The notes under the pieces are model-generated. The model did no database searches. It had not been told where the DNA came from and saw nothing but the letters and a program-made list of their open reading frames with translations. The position numbers were made by a program, and so were the translations under genes. DNA of 64,000 nt, taken from positions 186,001 to 250,000 of the forward strand of contig CANLXL010000001.1 of assembly GCA_947495125.1 (NCBI GenBank), in the 5' to 3' direction. Positions within the stretch are counted from its first letter, which is position 1. Every line of letters starts with the position of its first letter. The stretch is from an uncultured Flaviramulus sp. Its GTDB lineage: Bacteria > Bacteroidota > Bacteroidia > Flavobacteriales > Flavobacteriaceae. This document shows positions 27,168-37,000 of the stretch, piece by piece.

Positions 27168-28196
27168 ATGGGATTTTTTGACTTCCTAACCGAAGAGATT
27201 GCAATAGATTTAGGTACTGCCAATACACTTATTATTCATAACGACAAGGTTGTTGTTGATGCGCCTTCAATAGTAGCGCGCGATAGAATTTCGGGTAAAA
27301 TCATTGCAGTCGGCCAGGAAGCCAGTTTGATGCAGGGTAAAACACATGAAAATATCAAAACCATTAGACCGCTAAAGGATGGGGTAATTGCAGATTTTGA
27401 TGCTTCAGAGCAAATGATTAGCATGTTTATCAAAAACATCCCGGCTCTTAAAAAGAAATTTTTTACGCCGGCATTACGAATGGTTATTTGTATTCCTTCG
27501 GGAATCACTGAGGTTGAAATGCGGGCGGTAAAAGAAAGTGCAGAACGTGTTAACGGCAAGGAAGTCTATTTAATCCATGAACCTATGGCTGCCGCAATTG
27601 GTATTGGCGTAGATATTATGCAACCTAAAGGCAATATGGTGGTCGATATCGGTGGAGGAACCACAGAAATTGCCGTGATTGCTTTAGGAGGTATTGTTTG
27701 CGACAAATCTGTAAAAATTGCAGGTGATGTATTTACAAACGATATTGTCTATTATATGCGTACACAGCACAACTTATATGTGGGTGAACGCACTGCTGAA
27801 AAAATAAAAATCCAAATTGGAGCAGCGACTGAAGACCTTGAACTTCCTCCTGAAGATATGAGCGTTCAAGGGCGTGATCTATTGACAGGAAAACCCAAGC
27901 AGGTTTCAATTTCTTATCGTGAAATTGCAAAAGCATTAGACAAGTCTATTTTAAGAATAGAAGATGCCGTTATGGAAACCCTATCGCAAACACCACCTGA
28001 GTTAGCAGCCGATATTTATAATACAGGTATTTATTTAGCCGGTGGTGGATCCATGCTAAGAGGTTTAGATAAGCGTTTATCGCAAAAAACAGACCTTCCT
28101 GTTTATATTGCAGAAGACCCCTTAAGAGCTGTTGTTCGAGGAACAGGTATCACACTTAAAAATTTAACCAAATATAAAAGTGTACTGATTAAATAA
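27168..28196 (+). CDS. mreB: Rod shape-determining actin homologue MreB
   Basis: Forms membrane-bound filaments that guide lateral wall synthesis. The 342 residues start MGFFDFLTEEIAIDLGTANT, the phosphate 1 motif. They continue with HEPMAAAIGIG, VDIGGGTTEIAV (phosphate 2) and IYLAGGGSMLRGLD (adenosine region). First gene of the order mreB-mreC-mreD-mrdA-rodA, with 22 bp to mreC. The operon shows the cell is rod-shaped. Confidence 0.98.
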   Translation: MGFFDFLTEEIAIDLGTANTLIIHNDKVVVDAPSIVARDRISGKIIAVGQEASLMQGKTHENIKTIRPLKDGVIADFDASEQMISMFIKNIPALKKKFFTPALRMVICIPSGITEVEMRAVKESAERVNGKEVYLIHEPMAAAIGIGVDIMQPKGNMVVDIGGGTTEIAVIALGGIVCDKSVKIAGDVFTNDIVYYMRTQHNLYVGERTAEKIKIQIGAATEDLELPPEDMSVQGRDLLTGKPKQVSISYREIAKALDKSILRIEDAVMETLSQTPPELAADIYNTGIYLAGGGSMLRGLDKRLSQKTDLPVYIAEDPLRAVVRGTGITLKNLTKYKSVLIK

Positions 28197-28218
28197 AGGC
28201 GCAAAACAGGCTTAATCC

Positions 28219-29040
28219 ATGCAGCAGATTATAAATTTTATACTAAGAAACAAAACATTTTTGTTATTCTTATTGCTGTTTGCTCTATCGCTTGTTTTTA
28301 CTATTCAGTCACATTCTTACCATAAAAGTAAATTTATAAATTCTGCCAATTTTTTAACCGGTGGGGTTTATAATTCGATGAATAATATCTCGGTGTATTT
28401 TAGTTTAAAATCACAAAATCAGATTTTAGCTGAAGAAAATAATCACCTGAAATCACTCTTATTTAATGCTGAAAATAAGAAGGATTCTACATATATAGAC
28501 AGTGTTTCTTATGGTAAGAAATACAAATTAACAACAGGCAGCATTATAAAAAACAGCTATACGGCGACCGATAATGTATTATTAGTTAATAAAGGCAGAA
28601 AGGACAGTATCAAACCAGATTTTGGGGTTATAACATCCAAGGGTATTGTTGGTATTATTGGTGAGATGAGCAACAACTATGCTACGGTAATATCTATTTT
28701 AAATACAACTAGCAGTATCAGTGCACGACTAAAAACAACAAATCACATCGGTTCTTTAGTTTGGGACGGGAAATCCCCAAATAAGATGCAACTTATAGAT
28801 GTTGAAAAAGCAGCCCCCGTTACCGAAGGTGATACCATCGTGACCTCCGGGAGATCTTCGATATTCCCAAAAGGCGTCCCGATTGGTACCGTCATTCGTT
28901 TTAAGCTGGATGAAGCCGAAAATTATTACGAAATTGATCTGCTATTGTTTAATGATATGACCAATATTGAATATGTTCATATTATCGAAAACATGGATAT
29001 TGAGGAAATAACCAATTTATTAAACGGAATTAATGAATAG
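28219..29040 (+). CDS. mreC: Rod shape-determining protein MreC
   Basis: A periplasmic scaffold that links MreB to the elongation peptidoglycan synthases. The 273-residue protein has one N-terminal membrane helix (about 9-28), a predicted coiled coil (about 60-90, SQNQILAEENNHLKSLLFN) and the two beta-barrel domains (GVVTSKGIVGIIGE...; VTEGDTIVTSGRSSIFPKGV). It overlaps mreD by 8 bp. The family GSSIFPKG motif region is intact. Confidence 0.95.
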   Translation: MQQIINFILRNKTFLLFLLLFALSLVFTIQSHSYHKSKFINSANFLTGGVYNSMNNISVYFSLKSQNQILAEENNHLKSLLFNAENKKDSTYIDSVSYGKKYKLTTGSIIKNSYTATDNVLLVNKGRKDSIKPDFGVITSKGIVGIIGEMSNNYATVISILNTTSSISARLKTTNHIGSLVWDGKSPNKMQLIDVEKAAPVTEGDTIVTSGRSSIFPKGVPIGTVIRFKLDEAENYYEIDLLLFNDMTNIEYVHIIENMDIEEITNLLNGINE

Positions 29041-29539
29041 TGTCATCTCATCAAATATAACCCGCTTTTTAAGCCTTGTTTTAATTCAAGTCTTGATTTG
29101 TAGTCATATTAACTTTTTAGGATACATTAATCCGTACATTTACATCCTGTTTATTGTTCTTTTCCCTGTTAAAAACAACCGCCTTTTATTTATTTTTTTT
29201 AGTTTTTTATTAGGTTTAACCATGGATTTGTTTTTAGACTCCGGTGGGGTTCACGCGGCATCATGTGTATTTATTGCTTATGCCAGACCCGTTGTACTAA
29301 AGTTCGCTTTTGGGATGCAATACGAACATCAGACTATGAAATTTAATGCTGTAGAATTGGGAGCTATGCTGACTTACATTACGATACTTGCCTTTATACA
29401 TCATCTTATTCTTTTCTCATTAGAAATTTTTAGCATTTCAAAAGTAATTTTAATACTGCAAAAAACGTTATTCTCAGGTATATTTACTATTTTATTATGC
29501 ATATTGATAACCATTATTTTTAGTAGAAAAATGAAATGA
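29033..29539 (+). CDS. mreD: Rod shape-determining protein MreD
   Basis: A small inner-membrane protein of the elongasome with about five transmembrane helices in 168 residues. Family features are the stretch PYIYILFIVLFPVK and the second helix GLTMDLFLDSGGVHAAS. The start overlaps mreC by 8 bp and its stop overlaps the mrdA start (ATGA), so the three are coupled in translation. Confidence 0.93.
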   Translation: MNSVISSNITRFLSLVLIQVLICSHINFLGYINPYIYILFIVLFPVKNNRLLFIFFSFLLGLTMDLFLDSGGVHAASCVFIAYARPVVLKFAFGMQYEHQTMKFNAVELGAMLTYITILAFIHHLILFSLEIFSISKVILILQKTLFSGIFTILLCILITIIFSRKMK

Positions 29540-31449
29540 GACAGTTTTTACTTTTTGCTTCTGTAATTCTTGTTGGTCTTTTATTTATATCTAGACTATT
29601 TTATTTACAAGTATATACTTCAAACGAGCATGATCTATTTGAAGACAACGCTATCAGGAAAGTTTACGATTATCCTAAACGCGGATTTGTTTACGATAGA
29701 AACGGAGAACTTTTAGTAGCCAACCAACCCTCCTATGACGTTATGGTTATACCTCGAGAGGTTGAACCTTTAGATACGCTGGAATTTTGTTCACTCTTAA
29801 AAATAGATAAGGCACAATTTATAAAATCTTATAACAAAGCGCGTCATTATTCTCCCAGATTACCATCGGTTTTTGTGTCGCACTTATCAAAAGAAGATTA
29901 TGCCGTCTTACAAGAAAAAATGCGCAAGTTTGACGGATTCTATATTCAAAAAAGATCTTTAAGAGATTATCAAACCTCTACGGCTGCTAACGTTTTGGGG
30001 TTTATTGCTGAAGTAAACCAAGGTATTATCGAAAAGAATCCTTATTATAAAATGGGGGACTTAATTGGTCGGAAAGGTATCGAAGAATCTTATGAAAAGG
30101 AATTGCGAGGAACAAAAGGCATCAAATTTATTCAGAAAGATCGGTTTAACAGAAATATTGGTCCCTACAAGAATGGTAAATTTGACACCATTCCTGTTCA
30201 AGGCAAAGATATTACCATTACCATTGATAAAAAACTACAGGAATATGGCGAATTATTAATGCAAAATAAGCGTGGTGGTATTGTAGCAATCGAACCAAAA
30301 ACCGGTGAAATTTTGTCTCTGGTTTCTGCACCTACTTACAACCCTAATTTATTGGTTGGACGCCCAAGATCAAAAAATTTCTCTAAACTTCATTATGATT
30401 CTATTAGGACACCACTTATTGATCGGGGTCTATTACGAATGCATGAACCAGGCTCTCCCTTTAAAGCTTTAATCGCCTTAACGGCACTTCAGGAAAATGC
30501 TATTGATCCAAACACCTCAGTTTCATGTAGTGGGGCTTACTATTATGGTGGGCGAAAACCTATGGGCTGTCATTGTGGTTCCGGAAGACGTAATTTGAAT
30601 AGCGGGATTGCCAAATCCTGTAACTCCTATTTTGCAAATGCGTTTAGAAAAACAATTGACAAGTATGATGATGCTAGTCAGGCAATGGATATTTGGAGTG
30701 ATCATATTAAAAGTTTCGGATTGGGAGATTTTTTAGGCTACGATTTACCTCCGGGAAAAAAAGGAAATATTCCAAACGGCGCTTATTATGATAAGTGGTA
30801 TCCTGATTTTAGGTGGGGAGCGACAACGATAATTTCAAATTCAATTGGCCAGGGTGAAGTTTTAGTAACTCCAATTCAACTTGCAAATATGACGGCGGCC
30901 ATAGCCAATCGCGGATACTATTTCACACCGCACATCATTAAAACTATTGAAGGCCAAAATATTGATGAAAAATTCGCAACGCCGAAATACACCACGATTG
31001 ATAAACAACACTTCGAACCCGTAATTCAGGGACTCTATGATGTGTACAATAAAGGAACTGCAAACTTTTTAAGAGTTCCCGGTATTGAAATTTGCGGAAA
31101 AACGGGTACTGCTGAAAATTTCACTAAAATTAATAACGTAAGAGCCCAGCTAACAGACCACTCTATTTTTATAGCTTTTGCACCAAAAAATAACCCTCAA
31201 ATTGCTATTGCTGTTTTTGTCGAAAATGGCTATTACGGAGCGCGATGGGGAGGTAGAATTGCCAGCCTGATGATAGAAAAATATCTTAAAAAAGAGGTGA
31301 CTCTAAAATATATGGAAAAACTTGTTTTAGAAAAAAGTTTAGAGGAAGAATATGACAAACCTTATTCCGGAAAACCATTTACCATAAACGATGGGCAAAA
31401 ACTTCAATATTTACATTTAGAACCAAAAAATGCTGAGACAGACCGATAG
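29536..31449 (+). CDS. mrdA: Penicillin-binding protein 2 (peptidoglycan transpeptidase)
   Basis: The class B transpeptidase that crosslinks lateral wall together with RodA. It has an N-terminal membrane helix (4-24), a dimerisation domain (YPKRGFVYDRNGELL), then the catalytic domain with SxxK at Ser307-Lys310 (GSPFKAL), the SxN motif KSCNSYF and the KTG motif CGKTGTAEN. 637 residues is normal. It sits between mreD and rodA, overlapping both, so the pair with the SEDS polymerase is tightly coupled. Confidence 0.96.
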   Translation: MRQFLLFASVILVGLLFISRLFYLQVYTSNEHDLFEDNAIRKVYDYPKRGFVYDRNGELLVANQPSYDVMVIPREVEPLDTLEFCSLLKIDKAQFIKSYNKARHYSPRLPSVFVSHLSKEDYAVLQEKMRKFDGFYIQKRSLRDYQTSTAANVLGFIAEVNQGIIEKNPYYKMGDLIGRKGIEESYEKELRGTKGIKFIQKDRFNRNIGPYKNGKFDTIPVQGKDITITIDKKLQEYGELLMQNKRGGIVAIEPKTGEILSLVSAPTYNPNLLVGRPRSKNFSKLHYDSIRTPLIDRGLLRMHEPGSPFKALIALTALQENAIDPNTSVSCSGAYYYGGRKPMGCHCGSGRRNLNSGIAKSCNSYFANAFRKTIDKYDDASQAMDIWSDHIKSFGLGDFLGYDLPPGKKGNIPNGAYYDKWYPDFRWGATTIISNSIGQGEVLVTPIQLANMTAAIANRGYYFTPHIIKTIEGQNIDEKFATPKYTTIDKQHFEPVIQGLYDVYNKGTANFLRVPGIEICGKTGTAENFTKINNVRAQLTDHSIFIAFAPKNNPQIAIAVFVENGYYGARWGGRIASLMIEKYLKKEVTLKYMEKLVLEKSLEEEYDKPYSGKPFTINDGQKLQYLHLEPKNAETDR

Positions 31450-32707
31450 AAAATTTAAATTCGACTGGATAACCATTTTACTTTTCCTGCTTTTGGTAGG
31501 CTTTGGTTATCTAAACATTCTATCGGCTTCGCATACAGGAGATGTTATTGACTACTTTAATTTTTCCGAACCTTACGGTAAGCAACTCCTCTTTATTTTC
31601 TTAACCTTTGGCCTGATAATAGTTATACTCGCCTTCGATGCTAAGTTTTATGAGCGCTTTTCAAGTATTATCTATATCGTCTCGATATTATCACTATTAG
31701 GGTTATTCATTTTTGGTAAAAACGTTAATGGCGCCACCTCATGGTACGGCATCGGGGGCATGACCCTTCAACCCAGTGAATTTGCAAAAGCGGCAACGGC
31801 GTTGGCTGTAGCTAAATATCTTAGCGATCTAAACACCAATATCAACAACCTCAAAGATCAAATAAGTATTTTTGTCATTATTACGATACCGGCTTTTTTA
31901 ATCTTGCTCCAAAACGATGCCGGAAGTACCATAGTTTATGCATCTTTCTTTTTTGTTTTATACCGGGAAGGCTTACCTAAGTACTATTTAACATTAGGTG
32001 TTTCGGTGATGTTGATTGCAGTAAGCTCGCTTAAGTTTGGTGCTTTGGCCACTTCAATAATAGCGGTCGTATTAGTCTTTGGTTTTTATTTTCTAAATAA
32101 GAAAAAAGTATCTTTATTTCAGTCTATTCTTGCTTTAGTTGTTACTATTGCTATGTCTTTTGGAGTAAAAGCATTCTACGATAACGTTCTAAAGCCGCAT
32201 CAAAAAAACAGAATTACTATCTGGTTAAGCCTGGAAAAAGATCCTGCTAAACTGGAAGCCATGAAAAAAACCTTCGCCTATAATTTAAACGAATCGGAAA
32301 AAGCAATACGAGAGGGACGTTTTACAGGAAAAGGGTTTATGGAAGGTACGCGCACTACAGGGAAATTTGTCCCGGAACAGCATACCGATTATATTTTTAG
32401 TACCGTTGGAGAAGAGTGGGGCTTTTTAGGAAGTGCTTTTGTTGTTATCGTTTTTGTATTACTGATTATTAGAATTCTACATTTAGCTGAAGCTCAAAAG
32501 TCGCAATTTAGTCGTGTTTACGGTTATGCTGTAGCCTCTATAATTTTTATACATTTCCTTATAAATACCGGAATGGTGATGGGCTTAATCCCTACCGTAG
32601 GTATTCCACTCCCGTTTTTTAGCTATGGCGGTTCAGGGCTTTGGGGGTTTACTATTTTGCTTTTTATTTTTGTTAAACTGGATTCCAATAAGATTAATGA
32701 ATGGTAG
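31430..32707 (+). CDS. rodA: SEDS peptidoglycan glycosyltransferase RodA
   Basis: Polymerises glycan strands for cell elongation as partner of PBP2. The 425-residue protein is strongly hydrophobic with about ten transmembrane helices. It shows SEDS landmarks: FGKNVNGATSWYGIGGMTLQPSEF, the loop RFTGKGFMEGTRTTGKFVPEQHTDYIFS and the ending PLPFFSYGGSG. The conserved Asp lies in PEQHTDY. It overlaps mrdA by 20 bp and is the last gene of the operon. No strong terminator follows. Confidence 0.96.
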   Translation: MLRQTDRKFKFDWITILLFLLLVGFGYLNILSASHTGDVIDYFNFSEPYGKQLLFIFLTFGLIIVILAFDAKFYERFSSIIYIVSILSLLGLFIFGKNVNGATSWYGIGGMTLQPSEFAKAATALAVAKYLSDLNTNINNLKDQISIFVIITIPAFLILLQNDAGSTIVYASFFFVLYREGLPKYYLTLGVSVMLIAVSSLKFGALATSIIAVVLVFGFYFLNKKKVSLFQSILALVVTIAMSFGVKAFYDNVLKPHQKNRITIWLSLEKDPAKLEAMKKTFAYNLNESEKAIREGRFTGKGFMEGTRTTGKFVPEQHTDYIFSTVGEEWGFLGSAFVVIVFVLLIIRILHLAEAQKSQFSRVYGYAVASIIFIHFLINTGMVMGLIPTVGIPLPFFSYGGSGLWGFTILLFIFVKLDSNKINEW

Positions 32708-33039
32708 TTAAAAATTGTTTTTTTTGAAATAAAGACCAAAAGCTAACCATCTATATTGATCCTAAAACCAGCCCAGGTATTACTTAGGTATTTTATAATC
32801 GAATTTGTTTCGATAAGTTTGCGAACCAATATAGGTGATTTCAATTAAAAATTTTACCAGAATGATTGGAAAACTTGTTAGTTTTGTGAAGTACCGAACA
32901 ATAGAGCAGTTTTTGGAGTTCAATTTTTTGCAATTATAAAGATTAATATAAAAACTGCCACCTATATCGTAGTTTTCATTTCATAACATGAATCTATCGG
33001 AATAGATGAAATAATATTGAGTAGAATCTTAAAAAAGCT
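32708..33039. other. 332-bp gap after rodA
   Basis: I see no supported gene. It is AT-rich and has no clear terminator for the mre operon. A pair of 9-bp inverted repeats (32829-32837 and 32959-32967) is too far apart to mean much. Confidence 0.6.
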
Positions 33040-33594
33040 ATGAAAGACAAGAAAGCACTCTTAGTTATCGATATGCAAAAAGGATCTTTTACCGTAAAAA
33101 CTCCAAGGCATGATACCGACGGTACGGTCGACAGAATCAATGCGCTTGCTCAACAATTTAGAGAGGCTAATTTACCGGTCATATTTATTCAGCATGATGG
33201 TACACAAATGAATGAATTTATACCCAACACTAAACCTTGGGAACTCCTGGATGACTTAAAAGTTGAAAAGGCAGATATTTTTATAAACAAATATGCTAAT
33301 GATGTGTTTTATAAATCGGAGCTACAAAACAAGTTAGACATATTACATGTCAAGGAGCTAATTATTACCGGTTGCGCCACCGATTTTTGCGTAGCGTCTA
33401 CAATTCAATCTGCTTTAACCAAAGATTACAACATCACTGTTGTTGAAGATGGTCACACAACAGGTAACAGACCACATTTAAAAGCTAAACAGGTTATAGA
33501 CCATTACAATTGGGTTTGGCAAAATATGATTCCGACCAAAGGAAATATTCAGGTTAAACCATACACTACTTTAAAAAAGACATTCGAAACATGA
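33040..33594 (+). CDS. Isochorismatase-family cysteine hydrolase
   Basis: A 184-residue cytoplasmic hydrolase of the isochorismatase/nicotinamidase fold. The catalytic triad is visible: Asp11 (VIDMQ), Lys84 (INKYANDVF) and Cys117 (GCATDFCVAS), preceded by the cis-peptide region TGCAT. Members hydrolyse amides or enol ethers; the substrate is not readable from sequence. Its stop overlaps the start of a cupin lipoprotein (ATGA), so the two are coupled. Confidence 0.88.
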   Translation: MKDKKALLVIDMQKGSFTVKTPRHDTDGTVDRINALAQQFREANLPVIFIQHDGTQMNEFIPNTKPWELLDDLKVEKADIFINKYANDVFYKSELQNKLDILHVKELIITGCATDFCVASTIQSALTKDYNITVVEDGHTTGNRPHLKAKQVIDHYNWVWQNMIPTKGNIQVKPYTTLKKTFET

Positions 33595-34019
33595 GAGTAT
33601 TATTTATATTACTTACAACAGCTTTATTCTTTTCTTCTTGCAAAAGCAGGTATTTAACAAAAACCGAAGTAGTTACTTTAGCCGAAACGACTAAAAGTTG
33701 GAATGGTGATGATCTACCCTATTATTTGGATGGTCAGCCAAAAATCACCATTCTGAAGATTACTATTCCACCGCATTCGAAATTAAAAGTGCATAAACAT
33801 TTGGTTATCAATGCCGGAGTATTACTAAAAGGCGAGCTAACCGTAGTTGATGCGCATAATAACACACTATTTTTGAAAGAAGGTGATCCCATAGTAGAAC
33901 TGGTAAACACATGGCATCACGGTGAAAATAACGGCAACAAACCGGCTGAAATTATCGTGTTCTATGCTGGTAATGAGGACATCCCTATAACGGTTATAAA
34001 AGATAAGAGTTCTCATTAA
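33591..34019 (+). CDS. Cupin-domain lipoprotein
   Basis: A 142-residue protein with a lipoprotein signal (LFFSSC, Cys17) and a single small cupin barrel: HSKLKVHKHLVINAGVLL (first motif, His-rich) and LVNTWHHGENNGNKPAEIIVFY (second motif). Histidines in both could hold a metal. It is translationally coupled to the upstream hydrolase but is exported, so the two act in different compartments unless linked by a small molecule. Function unknown. Confidence 0.82.
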   Translation: MRVLFILLTTALFFSSCKSRYLTKTEVVTLAETTKSWNGDDLPYYLDGQPKITILKITIPPHSKLKVHKHLVINAGVLLKGELTVVDAHNNTLFLKEGDPIVELVNTWHHGENNGNKPAEIIVFYAGNEDIPITVIKDKSSH

Positions 34020-34035
34020 AACACTCGTTCAACCG

Positions 34036-37000
34036 TTATTTGATAACCGCTTTCTTGCTAACAACACCCTTTTCTGTAAATAATTTAACAATATAAGCTC
34101 CAGGGTTTACCGATATTGGAATCGATAAATCTCCCGTAGAATTCAACTTTACAGATTTCACATCCTGACCTAGTATGTTGTAAAGTGTTATACCCGAAAT
34201 ATTGATATTATACTTGTTTATTACTTTAACCGCAGATGATTCCGTATCATAAAAAACCCGTATATCATTGATCCTTTTATCAAGCTCGCCACTATGTAAT
34301 AATTTGTTACTATTGTTTTCAAATACGAGTTTAAACCTTTCGGTATAAGTACCGGACTCCAAATGTATCTGAAAAGGTTTATGATTTATGTGATGGACAA
34401 TTCCTGTTTGTTCATCTTTAACGTATAAGCTTAAAGAAGTATCTACATTTTCAAGCACATCGACATTAATACTGGCAAATCCAGGTTGTTTTACGATAAT
34501 ACCCAGCGGAAATTCCTGAGTTTCATTAATGGCGTTAACCCCTTGAATAACGAATTTGTTATTATTAAAATCCCAAAACATGTCTTCCTCATTAACGTCT
34601 GCCATAAAGGCATCATAACCCATGTCAAAATGGTTCGAGGCATTTTTATGAGCTCCTAATACGATTTGCCTATGATATCCTTTAGGAGAATTAAACATTA
34701 ACTTTATAGTAGGAATCGCGTTTTTGTTTTTATACGATTGTTGACTGGTCTTCTTATCTTTCGAAGATTTTAAAAATAGGGATGTTGCTCCGTCTTCTAT
34801 ATAAAAAACACGTTGGCTATTTTTAAATACAATATCACCCCCATCGACGGTTAATATCGGTGTACCATTATCGTTATCAAACCCATCCAAAGCTGTAGAC
34901 ACAAAGAACCCTTGATTTACCGGAATATATTCTCCGGGGGTTTTTGTTCCTGCTGCGGCACTGCCTCCATTAGAAGTGTGATTGATACGGGAATCGTTTG
35001 ACACAGCAACGGCACCACCAATTAAATTACGTGTCGCATAGCCGCCAACATATCCCTTTAGAAGATGTGTATTCTCTTCACCAAAATGATCCCAAAAATA
35101 CAGGGCTCCATTAAAGATCGTTCCATTTGTATTATTTCCGCCATCGGCAATACTCAAATTATCCAAAATAAATTCGGTGGCGTCCAGGGCAGAAGGATAT
35201 GGATTCCCTATGAGTCGTGCTACATCTCCCGAAGTTTTATCAAGGTCTAAAGTGATATCCCCATTATTGGGCAAGCCTTTAAAGACGTAATTTTGTTCGT
35301 TTGAAATCGAAACAGCACCCGAGGTTCCTTTCATAGTAAACCCTTCACCTGCAAGCAATGACGAGGACTCATCAATCTTTGCCCAAGCACTGTAATCATT
35401 TTCCGGGCCATAAAATTTGTACAGCCAGTACGAACTAATTGTTTTTATAAAGCCGGGTGGCGGTGGCGTACCATCGCTGGCACTTGATGACGGATCAAAA
35501 TTAATACCTGCGTATGATCCTGATAATGTTCCATCATTTAAGACAGCCGTTAAAGTATGATTTGTGTTGGTGGTTGATGCTCCCGTTCCCCGTGTTGCGG
35601 TATTACCAGCAATAGGACCAACTGAAGACGACCAATAATTATAATTAAAAGCATTTGCTGTACCTTGTTGATCCCTTTCGATATACCCCCCACTATCGGC
35701 ATCGATAATACTGCCTTCTGTCTGAATTAACTGAGATTCCCCCACTAAATCTATAACACCATCCAGTTCTAGATAGTGAGATATGGTTAACCCTTGACCG
35801 GAATTTGTTTCATCCTGAGTTTCTCCCGGGTCTGAAATAGTAAGTGCTCCTGTTGTTTGTGTTAAACCTAAAAGCGAAATATTTCTATCACCCGACGTAA
35901 TATTGTGTCCTATCTCAACGATATTCCAATCAATAACCGTAGTACCATCCAAACTTAAAGAATTTGGAATAATTTGATCCGCATTATTGCTCCATGTAGC
36001 TGCGGTATCCCATGCACCGTTGTTTGCCGAAACATAAGGCAAAGGTGTCGTTTGCGATTCGACAAGGGTTTTATCTTTATTCAGATACTTTAAGCGTAAA
36101 AAGAAGCGATCATCCGTTAAACCTTCAATGGTAGATCCATAGAATGAATTAAAATCGTAATACACACGTAAACTGCTCCATGGTATGCTCACAATTTCAT
36201 TACTCGTCGTAGCATAAGGTATAATTTTACCGGAAGTGTAATCAGTCCCACTCACATCAAAACGTTCTATTTCCTGATTCATCAAATAACGCACTTGATC
36301 TTGAGAAAGTGCTAAATCCCAAACATGCACCTCATCGATATCTCCTAAAAGCGGGTTAATAACATTATCTTTATCTATATATACTGCTCCAATGGCGTAA
36401 TGATTGGAATTAGGAGACGGGTGGACAATATCCTGTACGGATTTGTCTAACACGCCATCAACGTACATTAATATCGTTCCGCTATCATAGATAAAAGTTA
36501 AATGATGCCATTTCCCATCATCAACATCCATATTCGAAGTGTATTTTGGAGTAACGGCGTCATCTATATATACTTCTACATAGCCGGAAGTATTTAACCG
36601 AATTTGTAATTTTTCCCCTTTAGCCATAACGGTTCTATTACTGGCATTAGCAGCACATTTAATCCATGATGAAATAGAAAAAGAATCAACATTTAAATTC
36701 AAACTGTATTCACCAACTAAATAGTCACCGGAAGCAAAACTTATGGCATGGTTCTCTGCCAAATTTGAAACTTTTCCAAAGGTAAAAAACTTGGTGCCGT
36801 CAAAATCATACCAGGTTTGTAAGGTGACTCCGGCATCTTCTGAGCGCAGCGGAACAACATCAATAATATCTCCATTAGCAAAGTTAGCGTTATCGGCGAC
36901 TATCAATGCATATTCTTCAGAAGCTAATTTTGAAAAACCACTGAATGCCGCTGAGGGAATAGTTAAATATACAGTTTCGACGTCCCCATTTACGTGATTA

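Noticed and set aside
32829-32967. ATATAGGTG / CACCTATAT inverted pair after rodA
   Set aside because: Arms are 121 bp apart with no supporting structure between; 9-bp AT-rich matches at this distance are expected by chance.
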